Assembly (NCBI GenBank): GCA_947464365.1
Contig: CANHWS010000050.1
Location: forward strand, 1-15,130
DNA from: Cytophagaceae bacterium
Lineage (GTDB): Bacteria; Bacteroidota; Bacteroidia; Cytophagales; Flexibacteraceae
Direction: 5' to 3'
Length of the DNA: 15,130 nucleotides
The notes beneath the pieces were generated by a model. It searched no databases. It was not told where the DNA came from and was given only the letters and a program-made list of their open reading frames with translations. Below are positions 1 through 9,203 of the stretch, in pieces. Numbering within the stretch: position 1 is the stretch's first letter; each line of letters starts with the position of its first letter. The translations under genes and the position numbers were made by a program.

Positions 1-1261
1 CGGGTGATCGTAGGGTGCTTGACTGATCAAAGTGCCGCTCACGATACAAGACCCCTGCACTATCCTTTACGGTAATGGCCTTGCGTTGATATCGAAAGCT
101 CGTATCAAGTGACGACATAAACAGTGGTACGGGTAGAGAGGTCCAAGCAACTCGGCCTTGTCTGTCCACCAGTTTTTGTTCGAGGATGATGGTTTGCTCA
201 CTCGGGATGGATACCAACGTTTGCTTCACCTGATTGAGACCATCTGCATACGTGGCTTTTTCTTTTAAGCTATTATCCTCCTTAAATAGGCGCTGATAGA
301 TGTTATTAGTCCGTTTGTCAGGGTCATCAAAGTAAAAGAAAGCATAGGTTCGCCTTGCAGCGCTACCATCCTTAGGGGTGCTATCTTGTGCAAAATGGCA
401 AATCTTGGGGTTGTCGATGTGGCTGAATGGGCTATATCTCGTTTCATACCGATCGCCAACAACAGTTGATCCCACAGCCCGCACCCGCCAAACATAGTGG
501 CCAGATCCCTCTGCTATCAGCACTGAGGTAGAGACAGGTCCATTGCCCTCACTTGGCCCAATTGCAAAGCGTGTCGCATTAGCCCAATTGACAGCGCTAG
601 AGGTAATGTGACTGGTATTAGGTCTCAGAATTGGGCTATGATCCTCTAGTTTTAGGAGGTCGAGTTCCCAGCCACAAACCGCACTATCAGTGCTGTTGGT
701 GTGCCAGCTGAACCAAATACGTTTATTAGTCTGGACCTGCATACTGGGATCAAGATTGATGGATAATCCTTCGATATTGACCTGACTAACAGTTTCGACC
801 ATTACCTTGTAATTAGGCACCAAGTCAACATGCTCGATATGGTAGGTGCTTGGCTCTGTTACTGGATTATATTGATCAAAATCAACCCTCAATTGATGGG
901 GATAGAGCGAAGGTTCTAGCTTAAACTCCAGCACTACTCTTTGGGACTCATTGCTAAGCGTGATCAACTGGCTATTGACAGACGTATCCCCGTGTATTAA
1001 GTTGATCCTGTAAGGAATATTGAGCCCATTCAGGCTTCGGGATCTGACTTTATCCTGCATCATGACCTCGACCACAACCCTGGCTTGGTGGACCAATTGG
1101 TTGGTGTACCGTTGGATAACGAATGGGTCGGAGTAGGTTACAGCCCCGAATTCTAGTGGCTTGCTAGATAAAATCCGTTGGTCAACACATTGTGCCATAG
1201 CCCCGAGTGGGATCCAGATCAAGGCCATGATAACCAAAAGGCGCAGTTTCGATAGGCTCAT
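1..1261 (-). CDS. Giant RHS-type exported protein with DUF6443-like domain (N-terminal 420 residues, runs off left edge)
   Basis: The reading frame is open from an ATG at 1261 to the left edge, so the C-terminal part is missing. Residues 1-23 form a signal peptide (MSLSKLRLLVIMALIWIPLGAMA, cut before QCVD). Residues about 178-262 contain an FN3-like stretch with WFSWHTN and HYVWRVRAVG. From about residue 310 comes the pattern of the DUF6443 domain that opens Bacteroidota RHS proteins: Y338-A-D-G-L, QTLVSIPSEQ, a DRQGR motif, then SLPVP. In that family the domain is followed by long YD/RHS repeats and often a variable C-terminal tip, which I expect to the left but cannot see. Only one base separates this start from the TAA of the preceding gene, so it is very probably co-translated with it. 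The exported location follows from the signal peptide; toxin, adhesin or scaffold roles cannot be separated from this fragment. Confidence 0.85.
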   Translation of the reverse strand, partial: MSLSKLRLLVIMALIWIPLGAMAQCVDQRILSSKPLEFGAVTYSDPFVIQRYTNQLVHQARVVVEVMMQDKVRSRSLNGLNIPYRINLIHGDTSVNSQLITLSNESQRVVLEFKLEPSLYPHQLRVDFDQYNPVTEPSTYHIEHVDLVPNYKVMVETVSQVNIEGLSINLDPSMQVQTNKRIWFSWHTNSTDSAVCGWELDLLKLEDHSPILRPNTSHITSSAVNWANATRFAIGPSEGNGPVSTSVLIAEGSGHYVWRVRAVGSTVVGDRYETRYSPFSHIDNPKICHFAQDSTPKDGSAARRTYAFFYFDDPDKRTNNIYQRLFKEDNSLKEKATYADGLNQVKQTLVSIPSEQTIILEQKLVDRQGRVAWTSLPVPLFMSSLDTSFRYQRKAITVKDSAGVLYRERHFDQSSTLRSP

Positions 1262-1262
1262 C

Positions 1263-1985
1263 TTAGTTGACAACTTGGATAGAATAGGATGAGAATTGTT
1301 TTCTAAGTTTGCCTCGAGCGTCAAAAACCTCTGAAATGGCTTTGGCCTTTAATGGCCAAACGGTTCGGTATCGGCTCAGGATTCTTATTTCCTTTTTGGT
1401 CGTTTGGCCATTGACTCGTTCTTGCAGAACATAGCCCTTGATGACCGTGTCTTGCCCCACAATGAAACCCATCTGCGGAATTGATGATGCCTGATTAGTG
1501 GCATTTGATAGCCAGTATTGAGTTTCAGGAGTTTTTATACCAATGGCAGTATCAACCTTAGCCTTTACCGATACATTCTCAATATTCTTGACATACCTGT
1601 CCAGCGACTGCCCTAACAAGTTGCTATAATTATGCAAAGGCTCTTTTTGGGGTTTACGTTGAAGTATAATCGTCTTTTTGCTATGATAGAGTATGATACT
1701 GATCTCAGGATCACTGTAGACCGACAAAGTTTGAGAAACGTAATTACTCCTTCTGGCTTTGACTTTGGTTTCCCAACTTGTTGTCAATGGTGGTTTCGTA
1801 CCTTGTTTGGTAGCAATAGTTTTGACCTCCTGGTACTTAGTCAGGACCGTAGCATTGACATCAGCTTTAGCCGCCTGCTTTAGCTTCTGAATAGCAACCA
1901 GCAGAACATGTTTGGCATCTCCACCTTGGCCAAATGTTAGCCATGGGCAGGTTAGTAGGGCGAGTGCAATAATCACCTTCTTCAT
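1263..1985 (-). CDS. Exported 240-residue protein of unknown function
   Basis: I do not recognise a family. Residues 1-19 are a clear signal peptide (MKKVIIALALLTCPWLTFG, probable cut before QGG). There is no lipobox and no later membrane segment, so a periplasmic or surface location is inferred. The mature part starts with a helical, lysine-rich stretch (residues about 25-60), followed by alternating polar and hydrophobic segments such as SIILYHSKKTIILQ that suggest beta strands. The general shape recalls LolA-like periplasmic beta folds, but no diagnostic motif supports that. Its start codon overlaps the TAA of the 1919-residue gene by one base (TAATG), and its own stop is one base before the next ATG. 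It is therefore sandwiched between the two giant proteins and probably made in fixed ratio with them; a chaperone or anchoring role is only a guess. Confidence 0.85.
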   Translation of the reverse strand: MKKVIIALALLTCPWLTFGQGGDAKHVLLVAIQKLKQAAKADVNATVLTKYQEVKTIATKQGTKPPLTTSWETKVKARRSNYVSQTLSVYSDPEISIILYHSKKTIILQRKPQKEPLHNYSNLLGQSLDRYVKNIENVSVKAKVDTAIGIKTPETQYWLSNATNQASSIPQMGFIVGQDTVIKGYVLQERVNGQTTKKEIRILSRYRTVWPLKAKAISEVFDARGKLRKQFSSYSIQVVN

Positions 1986-4900
1986 TAGGGGCGGACCTCC
2001 ATTCCGTTTAGGTGTTGCTCCTCTATCGTTTTGATACCCCGTGTGGTCTCCAGCATCTTCCGCACCAATTCGCCTTTGGGGTTGTATTGGTAGATGGTGG
2101 CAAAATGTTGCTGATCAAACTCGGCCAACAGTCTGTAGTTTCGCTTATCATAAACGTAGGCCTTCCCTTGGGCCATAAAAGGCATTACCTTAAAGTCATC
2201 CAGATGACCGTAGGTTTCAGCTGGTGATACAACCAGTTTCACCTCCAACAGCAAATCTGTGGGCAGTTGTTTGACAACCGTTTCATATCGATACCAACCA
2301 TTGCAATGAGCCGACTGCGTCACTGAAATAGCTTGCGTATTGACTAAAATTTGCGCTAGATCCGACCTATCAGACCAGAACTGTACTAGCATCCCACGGT
2401 TGTACTCGCGTGATTGATGGATTGTTGCCAAACTAACTACTGAATCCACCGATGCCATAGGCAATAACCTAGACCTGAAACCAGTATGCGCCTTGATTGA
2501 GTCAAACCCAAAATCTTCATAGTCGCAGAACCGAACAGCAGAAAGTGGAGCGTTTTTGCCAACTAATACTGGGACCAAATCTTGTTTGTCGTACGCCGCA
2601 AAGGAGACAAGATTCATGTCATCCAATTCTTCAAGTGGAGTTCCATTGGGGCTAAACCACCGAATCGTGTGTTTTCTAAGCCAATTTTTCGAGGATTTAA
2701 CCGACGCATCAATGTTGGTAACAGCAGTGTTTGAAGTCAACCCGTCCAATGGGGCGAATCCGTTTCTGGTGACACCACGTCTCAGAACCTTAAACGAAGC
2801 TGATTGATTGAGTTCGTATACAGATCGTGGATAGTACCGTTGATTCAGCTTTCGCTGTTGTACCGACCCTAGCATCAGACCACGGGACTTGTAATAGTCA
2901 TGGTACACCTTCTGACCTGCCAATGTGGTATCCCACCTAAAGCAACCTGTGTCATAGGCCGTCACTGTGGCTTTTAAGACAGAATCGGGCCAATGCCATG
3001 TATTTGCATTGCGATTAAGTACCTTTTGGTCAGTGCCATAAGTCAGTAGCCCCATGCCAACCTCCCCAAGACGGTTGACCGTGTCGTTAGCTAGTGCTGG
3101 ATACTTCCAGTAGGCAGGCACATCAAACTGAATGGCCATTTTACTAGGCCGGTTCTGATCTGTATATTCGTCGGTGATGCTGACCAAGACCGGGTTGCCA
3201 CTCAGGCCATCATACGCAATGTTTGATTTGGCAATCCAAACACCATTTGTGAACGATCTGACAGCTTTCGTTACCGCAGGATACCGAATCACTTTGGCCT
3301 TCGTTAAGGAATTTACCGTCTGGCTCGACAGGTCAAAATGAAACCCACCTACTGATACAGATGGCCAGCCTGTTAAGGAAAGGGCAATATCAAACTCCAG
3401 TCCAAAATTGGTCGAAAACGATTGGTTCCGATATTGTTCCGCAGCTACTTCTTCTTCAACTCCTAGGTCTTTATATGCCAAACTACGGTCACTTTTCATG
3501 ATCAGGAGCTGCTCTCCTGGTTTGTAATATTCCATCACAGAGCCCGCAACCAAAGTGCCGACAACCGCAGGGTCTGCTACTTGTTGATGGTAAAGCGGAT
3601 AGGAGACGTATGTCCCACTATAGTCAAGATTAGACCGCTCTTTGCCATGCATCGAGTTAAGCCTAATTTGATATGCTTGACGGATAGACTGCGACTTTGT
3701 TTCGATGGAGACGATGCCAACATTTAGGTTGAAAACATCACTATTGGATCCCGCATTGAAATCAGTCATACTAACCCCGGGTACCTTCTCGACATTTCCA
3801 TCAGGTTTGGTCAGGTCATAGGTCATCTCAAACGGATAGTCTTTTGCCGTGTAGAACTCCCTAACTGAATAACCTGCCCCATTAGTCCCAGGGTGAATGG
3901 TCGAGACAATAACCTTGCTATGCCCAACTGATGCTGCAGGCAGAACCGACTCTCCAATCGGCCCTTCGAATTGAGCTTTGTCTTCGCCAGCAATCATTTT
4001 TTGGAGCCACGTTTGGTTCGCGCTTGGCAAAAAGGTTTTGTATGGACTTTCCTCCTTTGCTACAGCAGGCTCATTGGTCGCAACCCCACTACTGATCACT
4101 TCGTGTTTACCAGCCACCTCTCTAGTCGTGACATAGTCAAACTTATGGCCAAATAAAGCTCCTGCGCCAGATTCTAACCCTGGGTCATAAGTCATCAGGC
4201 GCTTTACACGTACTCCACCGCCTTTTTTGGCCATCAGCATTGGCAGCTTCACAAAGGACAACCCATGGTTAAGACTAGCCCCAACCGTTTCATATCCTGG
4301 TACCTTGATCGTCGAGACATCTGGCAGTATGAGTAATAGCTGAACAAGCAAAGAGGTTGTGGTTACAATTTTATTGAGTGGGTTAGATCCATTCACAAGG
4401 TCGTACATGTTCCCTGAGTTACTTCTCTCGAAGTTGGCTGAGCAATCACCACCATCCCAGAACCCATATCGCCTGTTGGTATAGTTGTCGTAACAAGCAC
4501 GCCTTGGTGATTCGGCTTCATCGTATCCCTCGTTCAGCTTGATGGCGATTACTTTTTTGCCTCCCTCTAGGGTATTGGTATTTACCGTTGCGGCATTTAC
4601 ATAACCCGTAATGTACTCTGAGTTGCAGTTATCAAGTGAAGGGTAGCTGCCTTTTTCGGAGTCAAGTAGGTAAAGGAACTTAAAGTATAATTTTGTGTTT
4701 TTTAGATAAGACTCAATTAGTTCTACCTGCCTATCCAATAGCTCCTGATAATTAGCTTGTGTCGGATCCAAACCTAGGTCCTCTGGTTCAACAAAATAGG
4801 TGGACGCGCTCCCTGCTTCTATTGAGCCAACTAAACTTGCCATTGCCATAGGGGCTTTGTCCTGTACGTAGGCATAGTCTTTTTGTTCGTATTCGATCAG

Positions 4901-7744
4901 GATCTCGCCCCCACTTGGCAGTTTGACTTGCTTGAGTTGCCAACAGGCAGGGTCAAACTTGGTCGTCATTGCATTTTGGTTCACATTCCTGCGCCAGCCT
5001 TCACGGGCTTGGCCGCCTGACCATGACAGCGGCCCTTGATACCTCCACGGAATCAGGTCTTGTTTGCGCTCTGTCGCAAAAGGCATAGCATAGCCCCATG
5101 GGTCTAACCATGATGGTTTGTATGCCGGATTCTGTAGGGCCTCGCTGTAGGTTGGATAGGTATTAGGATTTAGCGCCTCCGGATAGTTCCGCCTGACATC
5201 GAGTGGGAAATCAGTTAGGGGCTTGTAGCTGTAGCCAAATTCGTAAGGTAATGTTCGTGATTTGGTCACACCTCCATATTCAAACCATACCTTCTTGAGC
5301 GTTAATTTTCCTGTCTGCCCACTTTGTCCGGAGGAGTTTGGCAAGCCCTGTACCAAACTATAGTCATAGCTAAACTTGACAATCTTGATTGGCAATTTCG
5401 GATCGGCTTTTGCAATCAGGACGATCTTCTCGAGGAACTCCAGGTCATGTGTCCCACGAGCAGTGCCAGATAAACTAGCCAAATCACCAGTAGAGTTGAT
5501 GGCCGCCGCATCCCATCCATCGGTTCGCACCTTACCGCTGCCACATAACATACTTGTGTCCACCACTAAGTTCTGGGCAGATATGACCTCATTAAATCGT
5601 ACACTTTGGGTTTTGTTGGTGACGAAAAAGGCAATATGTGTTGGGGTCTCAATCGATGATAGGTACACAATTTCCTTATCCCCTGACGTAACTGAGCCCA
5701 TGTTGTCCCTTTGGTTGGCGATGGATCCTTCTTGGTACTCTAGTCCATTATAGGGTGTCCGCCACCGATACCACTGGTTATTCCCTTGGTTATTGTTATG
5801 GCCCCAGCGTTTGTAATAATTGAACTTCGTAAATCCACCAATATCACCACCATCAACAACGCCATTGTCATTAATGTCCAGATAGTTAGCTGACTTGAGA
5901 TCGGTCAACAAGTAGGTATTGACATACGGATCGGGTTTAAGCTGACCCTGGATATGCTCATGTGCTTGGTCCACCTTTACTTCTAGGTTACCAGTGTTAT
6001 TGATAACCACCGGCATTGATTGACCAAAAACCAAAGGACCGGTCCGGACCCTTTTGCTACTTACACTCAAGGAAAGATCATTCTTGGATAAGATAGGGTA
6101 TCCAAACCGAAGGTTGGCCCCGTCCTTGCCCACGACCTCAAAACCTCTGATGGACTTATCATCAAGTTGGGACACGGAATTGGGTAACGGTGCATTCCGT
6201 GAACCTTTAAAGTAGGGGTTGCCGTCTTTAGTGATTGAGTATATTTGGCAGGAGCGATTCAATGGCTCTATCAACTTTGGAGATAACGGAGCGCTTGTAT
6301 CGTAATACTTAGGGAAATTCAATGTTTGATCTTCATATTGAACCGATCCAGCCATATCACCGGAAAGCCGAAATCGGTTATAGCGTTGTGCTTCTGTTCC
6401 ATTCGCAAAGGCATTGTTCAGAAACATATTGCCACTCAGCTCCTCACGCAGGCTTCCTGCACCTAGGGACAGTCCGATATCAATACCTTCACCTGCTGAC
6501 AGGTCAGCCCCAATATTGATATTTCTACTGGTTGAGACACGTTTGTTGGGGAAGAAGACAGGCAAGGATTCTGGAATATACCTAAATGCCCCGCCTAACT
6601 GATCGCTTGTGATATTGAAGGCATCATAGTTTGCAAAGGGGACCGACCCAAACAACAGCTTAGCGCTGAAAGGGTTATCTTGTTCGCAATAGTAGTCAGA
6701 AAGGATATTAGTATTATTCTGATTATCAGCAAATAGCAACCCACGCCCTGTAAATTCTGTATAGGGCTCGTCCTGTTTCCAGAGAATGGACCCTGAAAGA
6801 CCATATTGCATTGCAATATTAACCGAGGCTAACTTAAATCCTTGCGAGAATGACAGGTTGAAACCATTAACTTTATAGTCATCCCCGTTTGTGAAGCGGT
6901 CTGGCACAAGCCCGGGCTTGGCCATGTTTATCCCTGTGAGCATTGAGGTATAGCCACTAATGTTTAACGAAGGACTAGGATTACGGTTCGTCTTTACTAG
7001 GATTCTTTGCTCTTTGTTGTCTTTAGTTTTAGTTTCATATTGATATTGATTCATATCAATCGACAATCCAAAATTTGGCTGATAGGTCGTACCGGAGGCT
7101 CCATATTGTGCTCCTAATCCAGCCGATAGGTTTAGGCTGCCATTCTTGCCAGAAACACTAAGACCATAACCAAAATACCGCGTAAACCCGTTATAGTTAT
7201 TGAAGCGGACCGAGGTACTACCGTTGAGGTTTAATCCTCCATGTGTAGGAAGTGCTTTTGAAATCAAGGACGTACCAGCATTTGCTGCATCCCAGCTAAG
7301 TACCTCCATACCAACGGTTCCCTTCGCACTTGCGGTCCAGTTGAGGGGAGACTTGGCATATTGCTTGACTGAATATGCTGAGTCATCATCCGGGAATCCT
7401 TTAATCTGCCGATTGATTGCGCCAGGGTTCAGTGTCCAACCATACCCAACCCAGCTGGCCTCTTCCTCTGGGTTTACACCCGTGTGATAGGATAACGATA
7501 ACGAGTAGCCAGACCCATCTGGCCCTGGCACCTGAACAACTGGTAGGTTATAGGTAAAGTCTCCAGAGAACAAGTTGACCATATCCGTCGTACCCACTGG
7601 CTCAAAGCTCGCAAACTCAGGTGCCGAAGGACCCGAGGTCAAAGCCCATGTCTGGATAGGCACCAAGACCTCCGCCAAAAAAATCAGCAACAGGACTTTG
7701 GCAATGGTTTGCTTATAGCGTCTCGAGATGCGGCTTAGTTTCAT
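1985..7744 (-). CDS. Giant exported beta-rich YD/RHS-like protein (1919 residues)
   Basis: A long hydrophobic signal segment spans residues about 15-34. The protein then shows the landmarks of a large Bacteroidota surface-protein family that often sits beside RHS genes. Residues 50-65 read VGTTDMVNLFSGDFTY, residues 84-112 hold SYHTG...EEEASWVGYGWTLNPGAINR, W935-963 hold LPSGGEILIEY...DYAYVQD, and the last 56 residues (from 1864) hold YDKRNYRLLAEFD followed by a YNPKGELVRKMLE...GI block. Both conserved ends are present, so the protein looks complete. Residues about 130-480 are glycine/serine-rich alternating segments that look like many beta strands. Residues 623-634 (D-I-N-D-N-G-V-V-D-G-G-D) form a canonical EF-hand calcium loop. 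No catalytic motif was found. It lies 5 bases after the lipoprotein gene and overlaps the next start by one base. Its role is unknown; a secreted or surface shell, as in SpvB/Tc/RHS proteins, is inferred. Confidence 0.9.
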   Translation of the reverse strand: MKLSRISRRYKQTIAKVLLLIFLAEVLVPIQTWALTSGPSAPEFASFEPVGTTDMVNLFSGDFTYNLPVVQVPGPDGSGYSLSLSYHTGVNPEEEASWVGYGWTLNPGAINRQIKGFPDDDSAYSVKQYAKSPLNWTASAKGTVGMEVLSWDAANAGTSLISKALPTHGGLNLNGSTSVRFNNYNGFTRYFGYGLSVSGKNGSLNLSAGLGAQYGASGTTYQPNFGLSIDMNQYQYETKTKDNKEQRILVKTNRNPSPSLNISGYTSMLTGINMAKPGLVPDRFTNGDDYKVNGFNLSFSQGFKLASVNIAMQYGLSGSILWKQDEPYTEFTGRGLLFADNQNNTNILSDYYCEQDNPFSAKLLFGSVPFANYDAFNITSDQLGGAFRYIPESLPVFFPNKRVSTSRNINIGADLSAGEGIDIGLSLGAGSLREELSGNMFLNNAFANGTEAQRYNRFRLSGDMAGSVQYEDQTLNFPKYYDTSAPLSPKLIEPLNRSCQIYSITKDGNPYFKGSRNAPLPNSVSQLDDKSIRGFEVVGKDGANLRFGYPILSKNDLSLSVSSKRVRTGPLVFGQSMPVVINNTGNLEVKVDQAHEHIQGQLKPDPYVNTYLLTDLKSANYLDINDNGVVDGGDIGGFTKFNYYKRWGHNNNQGNNQWYRWRTPYNGLEYQEGSIANQRDNMGSVTSGDKEIVYLSSIETPTHIAFFVTNKTQSVRFNEVISAQNLVVDTSMLCGSGKVRTDGWDAAAINSTGDLASLSGTARGTHDLEFLEKIVLIAKADPKLPIKIVKFSYDYSLVQGLPNSSGQSGQTGKLTLKKVWFEYGGVTKSRTLPYEFGYSYKPLTDFPLDVRRNYPEALNPNTYPTYSEALQNPAYKPSWLDPWGYAMPFATERKQDLIPWRYQGPLSWSGGQAREGWRRNVNQNAMTTKFDPACWQLKQVKLPSGGEILIEYEQKDYAYVQDKAPMAMASLVGSIEAGSASTYFVEPEDLGLDPTQANYQELLDRQVELIESYLKNTKLYFKFLYLLDSEKGSYPSLDNCNSEYITGYVNAATVNTNTLEGGKKVIAIKLNEGYDEAESPRRACYDNYTNRRYGFWDGGDCSANFERSNSGNMYDLVNGSNPLNKIVTTTSLLVQLLLILPDVSTIKVPGYETVGASLNHGLSFVKLPMLMAKKGGGVRVKRLMTYDPGLESGAGALFGHKFDYVTTREVAGKHEVISSGVATNEPAVAKEESPYKTFLPSANQTWLQKMIAGEDKAQFEGPIGESVLPAASVGHSKVIVSTIHPGTNGAGYSVREFYTAKDYPFEMTYDLTKPDGNVEKVPGVSMTDFNAGSNSDVFNLNVGIVSIETKSQSIRQAYQIRLNSMHGKERSNLDYSGTYVSYPLYHQQVADPAVVGTLVAGSVMEYYKPGEQLLIMKSDRSLAYKDLGVEEEVAAEQYRNQSFSTNFGLEFDIALSLTGWPSVSVGGFHFDLSSQTVNSLTKAKVIRYPAVTKAVRSFTNGVWIAKSNIAYDGLSGNPVLVSITDEYTDQNRPSKMAIQFDVPAYWKYPALANDTVNRLGEVGMGLLTYGTDQKVLNRNANTWHWPDSVLKATVTAYDTGCFRWDTTLAGQKVYHDYYKSRGLMLGSVQQRKLNQRYYPRSVYELNQSASFKVLRRGVTRNGFAPLDGLTSNTAVTNIDASVKSSKNWLRKHTIRWFSPNGTPLEELDDMNLVSFAAYDKQDLVPVLVGKNAPLSAVRFCDYEDFGFDSIKAHTGFRSRLLPMASVDSVVSLATIHQSREYNRGMLVQFWSDRSDLAQILVNTQAISVTQSAHCNGWYRYETVVKQLPTDLLLEVKLVVSPAETYGHLDDFKVMPFMAQGKAYVYDKRNYRLLAEFDQQHFATIYQYNPKGELVRKMLETTRGIKTIEEQHLNGMEVRP

Positions 7745-7749
7745 TCTTG

Positions 7750-8352
7750 TTACTTGTTGGCTTGTTGCTCAAATTGCAATAGGTCCTGTACCTCAAACTC
7801 AAATACATTGTCTGCTCGCCCAACAAAGAGGTTACCGAACCGAATTTTGAGCCGATCGTTTGGCTTGGCGAGCAACTGTTGGACGGAGACTGGAAAGGTG
7901 ATAAAGAGCTTTTTGCTATCGCTAGACTCAAATGCATTTTCCAAAGTGGCTAGCACGGGTTTTACAGGTCCATCAGTACCAATCTCGAGCTGAAAAAAGA
8001 CCTCTGGCGAAAAGTTGAGCATCTCAATGATCTTTTTGTAATCGTCGTATGAGCTGGCGGATTCGATCAGAAAATCACCTCCAGTCTGATGCCTGGGCTT
8101 GATTTTGACCACAAAGGTTAAAGAGTTTTCATAGTCGTTTTTGGCAGCTCCAGTGTCCGTTTTTAAGAGCAATGCCGTCGGATAGATTGTTGTTGAAACC
8201 TCTAGTACCTCGTCTTGCACGGTTTTGGTAAGGCCATTCTGTGGTTTGGTAACAAAGGCGATCATTTCCTCCTTGGTGTTCAAAGAGGGGCCACAACCTC
8301 CAAACGCCATAACTAACAAAAGGCTGCATATCATCCATGTTTTGTAGGTCAT
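7750..8352 (-). CDS. Predicted lipoprotein, 200 residues, unknown function
   Basis: The N-terminus (MTYKTWMICSLLLVMAFGGC) is a short lipoprotein signal with Cys20 as the probable lipidated residue. The position -3 residue is Phe rather than the usual Leu, so the lipobox is slightly off consensus. The mature part has no recognised domain. It contains an acidic and polar middle (SSYDDYKKIIEMLNFSPEVFFQLEIG) and a C-terminal half with probable beta strands (LFITFPVSV, LKIRFGNLFV, VFEFEVQDLL). It begins two bases after the stop of the FN3-like protein and ends five bases before the 1919-residue gene, so it is part of the same operon. A lipid-anchored accessory that tethers or escorts the giant proteins at the envelope is a reasonable inference but is not shown by sequence. 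Confidence 0.85.
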   Translation of the reverse strand: MTYKTWMICSLLLVMAFGGCGPSLNTKEEMIAFVTKPQNGLTKTVQDEVLEVSTTIYPTALLLKTDTGAAKNDYENSLTFVVKIKPRHQTGGDFLIESASSYDDYKKIIEMLNFSPEVFFQLEIGTDGPVKPVLATLENAFESSDSKKLFITFPVSVQQLLAKPNDRLKIRFGNLFVGRADNVFEFEVQDLLQFEQQANK

Positions 8353-8354
8353 GA

Positions 8355-9104
8355 TTACAGCGCAAGTTTTAAGTACAGTACCTTTCCGTTTTCACCCTTT
8401 ACCTCTAGGTATAACACCTTGCCGGTCTTAAGATAAGATTGAGGTAGGACATCAAATAGACTGAGTTGGTAGGCAGGACCTTGGTTAAGGGGTATGTGCA
8501 GGTCCGAAATTTGTTTATTAGGTGCCTCCAGGATTTTGCAATAGATGCGTTCACGTGAGAGATCTTGACTCAGTCCTTGGGTTTCTATCGTTACTAGGCG
8601 AGAACTCGGCACCTGAAATACCTTTGCATGTTTGTCTGGTCCAAATGTTACAGTGCATCCAGACTTGTCCATGGGGACGAAAAAACGCCAAGCTTCACTT
8701 TTGACTTCCACTTGATACTCCTCCTCACCAGCCCTAAAAGGGTATGGTTTGCTGAGTTGCCAAACGTACCAACCAGGTGCTAAACTTGGGGCATAGCTGG
8801 GATACTGCATTGCCGAAGTCCTCACATCGCGCTCAACAAACAAAGCAGGTTTACTGTCAGCGATCATTAACTGACCATTTTGGCTGTCTGATTTGTATAG
8901 CTTGAAGGTTAGCGCCTCAATTTGACCAGTAGCACTAGTTGTTGGTAGCCAAGAGAACAATAACGGTGTGGTTGCTGTAACCGTATCTCCGTCATGCGGA
9001 AGTAGTAAAACCGGTGCATCAAGTCCTTGCCCGATACTTGGGATGGCCCAAAATACCGTTCCGAACGCAATAAGCAACATCTTGAGGGCTTTTGTCAGAA
9101 CCAT
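8355..9104 (-). CDS. Exported protein with FN3-like module, 249 residues
   Basis: Residues 1-25 are a signal peptide (cut probably at SIG|QG); a second in-frame Met at residue 9 would still leave a usable signal, so the start is not fully fixed. Residues 30-120 carry the pattern of an FN3-like or similar beta-sandwich: APVLLLP, a DG turn, then F50-S-W52 and, near the end, W112-Y-V-W115. Residues about 120-249 have no recognised fold and end in KGENGKVLYLKLAL. The last strand-turn-strand faintly recalls type IX sorting tails, but the upstream conserved part of that signal is missing. A similar W-rich pattern occurs in the partial protein at the left end of the operon. The gene follows the barrel protein after 99 bases and precedes the lipoprotein by two. 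A protein- or glycan-binding envelope component is likely; the partner is unknown. Confidence 0.85.
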   Translation of the reverse strand: MVLTKALKMLLIAFGTVFWAIPSIGQGLDAPVLLLPHDGDTVTATTPLLFSWLPTTSATGQIEALTFKLYKSDSQNGQLMIADSKPALFVERDVRTSAMQYPSYAPSLAPGWYVWQLSKPYPFRAGEEEYQVEVKSEAWRFFVPMDKSGCTVTFGPDKHAKVFQVPSSRLVTIETQGLSQDLSRERIYCKILEAPNKQISDLHIPLNQGPAYQLSLFDVLPQSYLKTGKVLYLEVKGENGKVLYLKLAL

Positions 9105-9203
9105 GACTTGTCAAATTCTGCAGCCAATATAGCGGGTCTTGGTTTTGCAACAAACCATCCATAAAATTTTTTTTGAAGAGCTTAGTTTACTTCAATGATA
9201 AGG

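Noticed and set aside
265..495. A 76-codon minus-strand frame.
   Set aside because: It runs in another frame inside the DUF6443/RHS-type gene, which is open across the whole stretch and shows family motifs.
8355..8430. Type IX secretion sorting tail at the end of the 249-residue protein.
   Set aside because: Only the last strand-turn-strand resembles such tails; the conserved upstream part is missing and the full domain length is not there.
9105..9203. A terminator or separate promoter between the barrel gene and the FN3-like gene.
   Set aside because: The TTGAAG/CTTCAA repeat is followed on the coding strand by A residues, not T, and no TAnnTTTG element with proper spacing is present.
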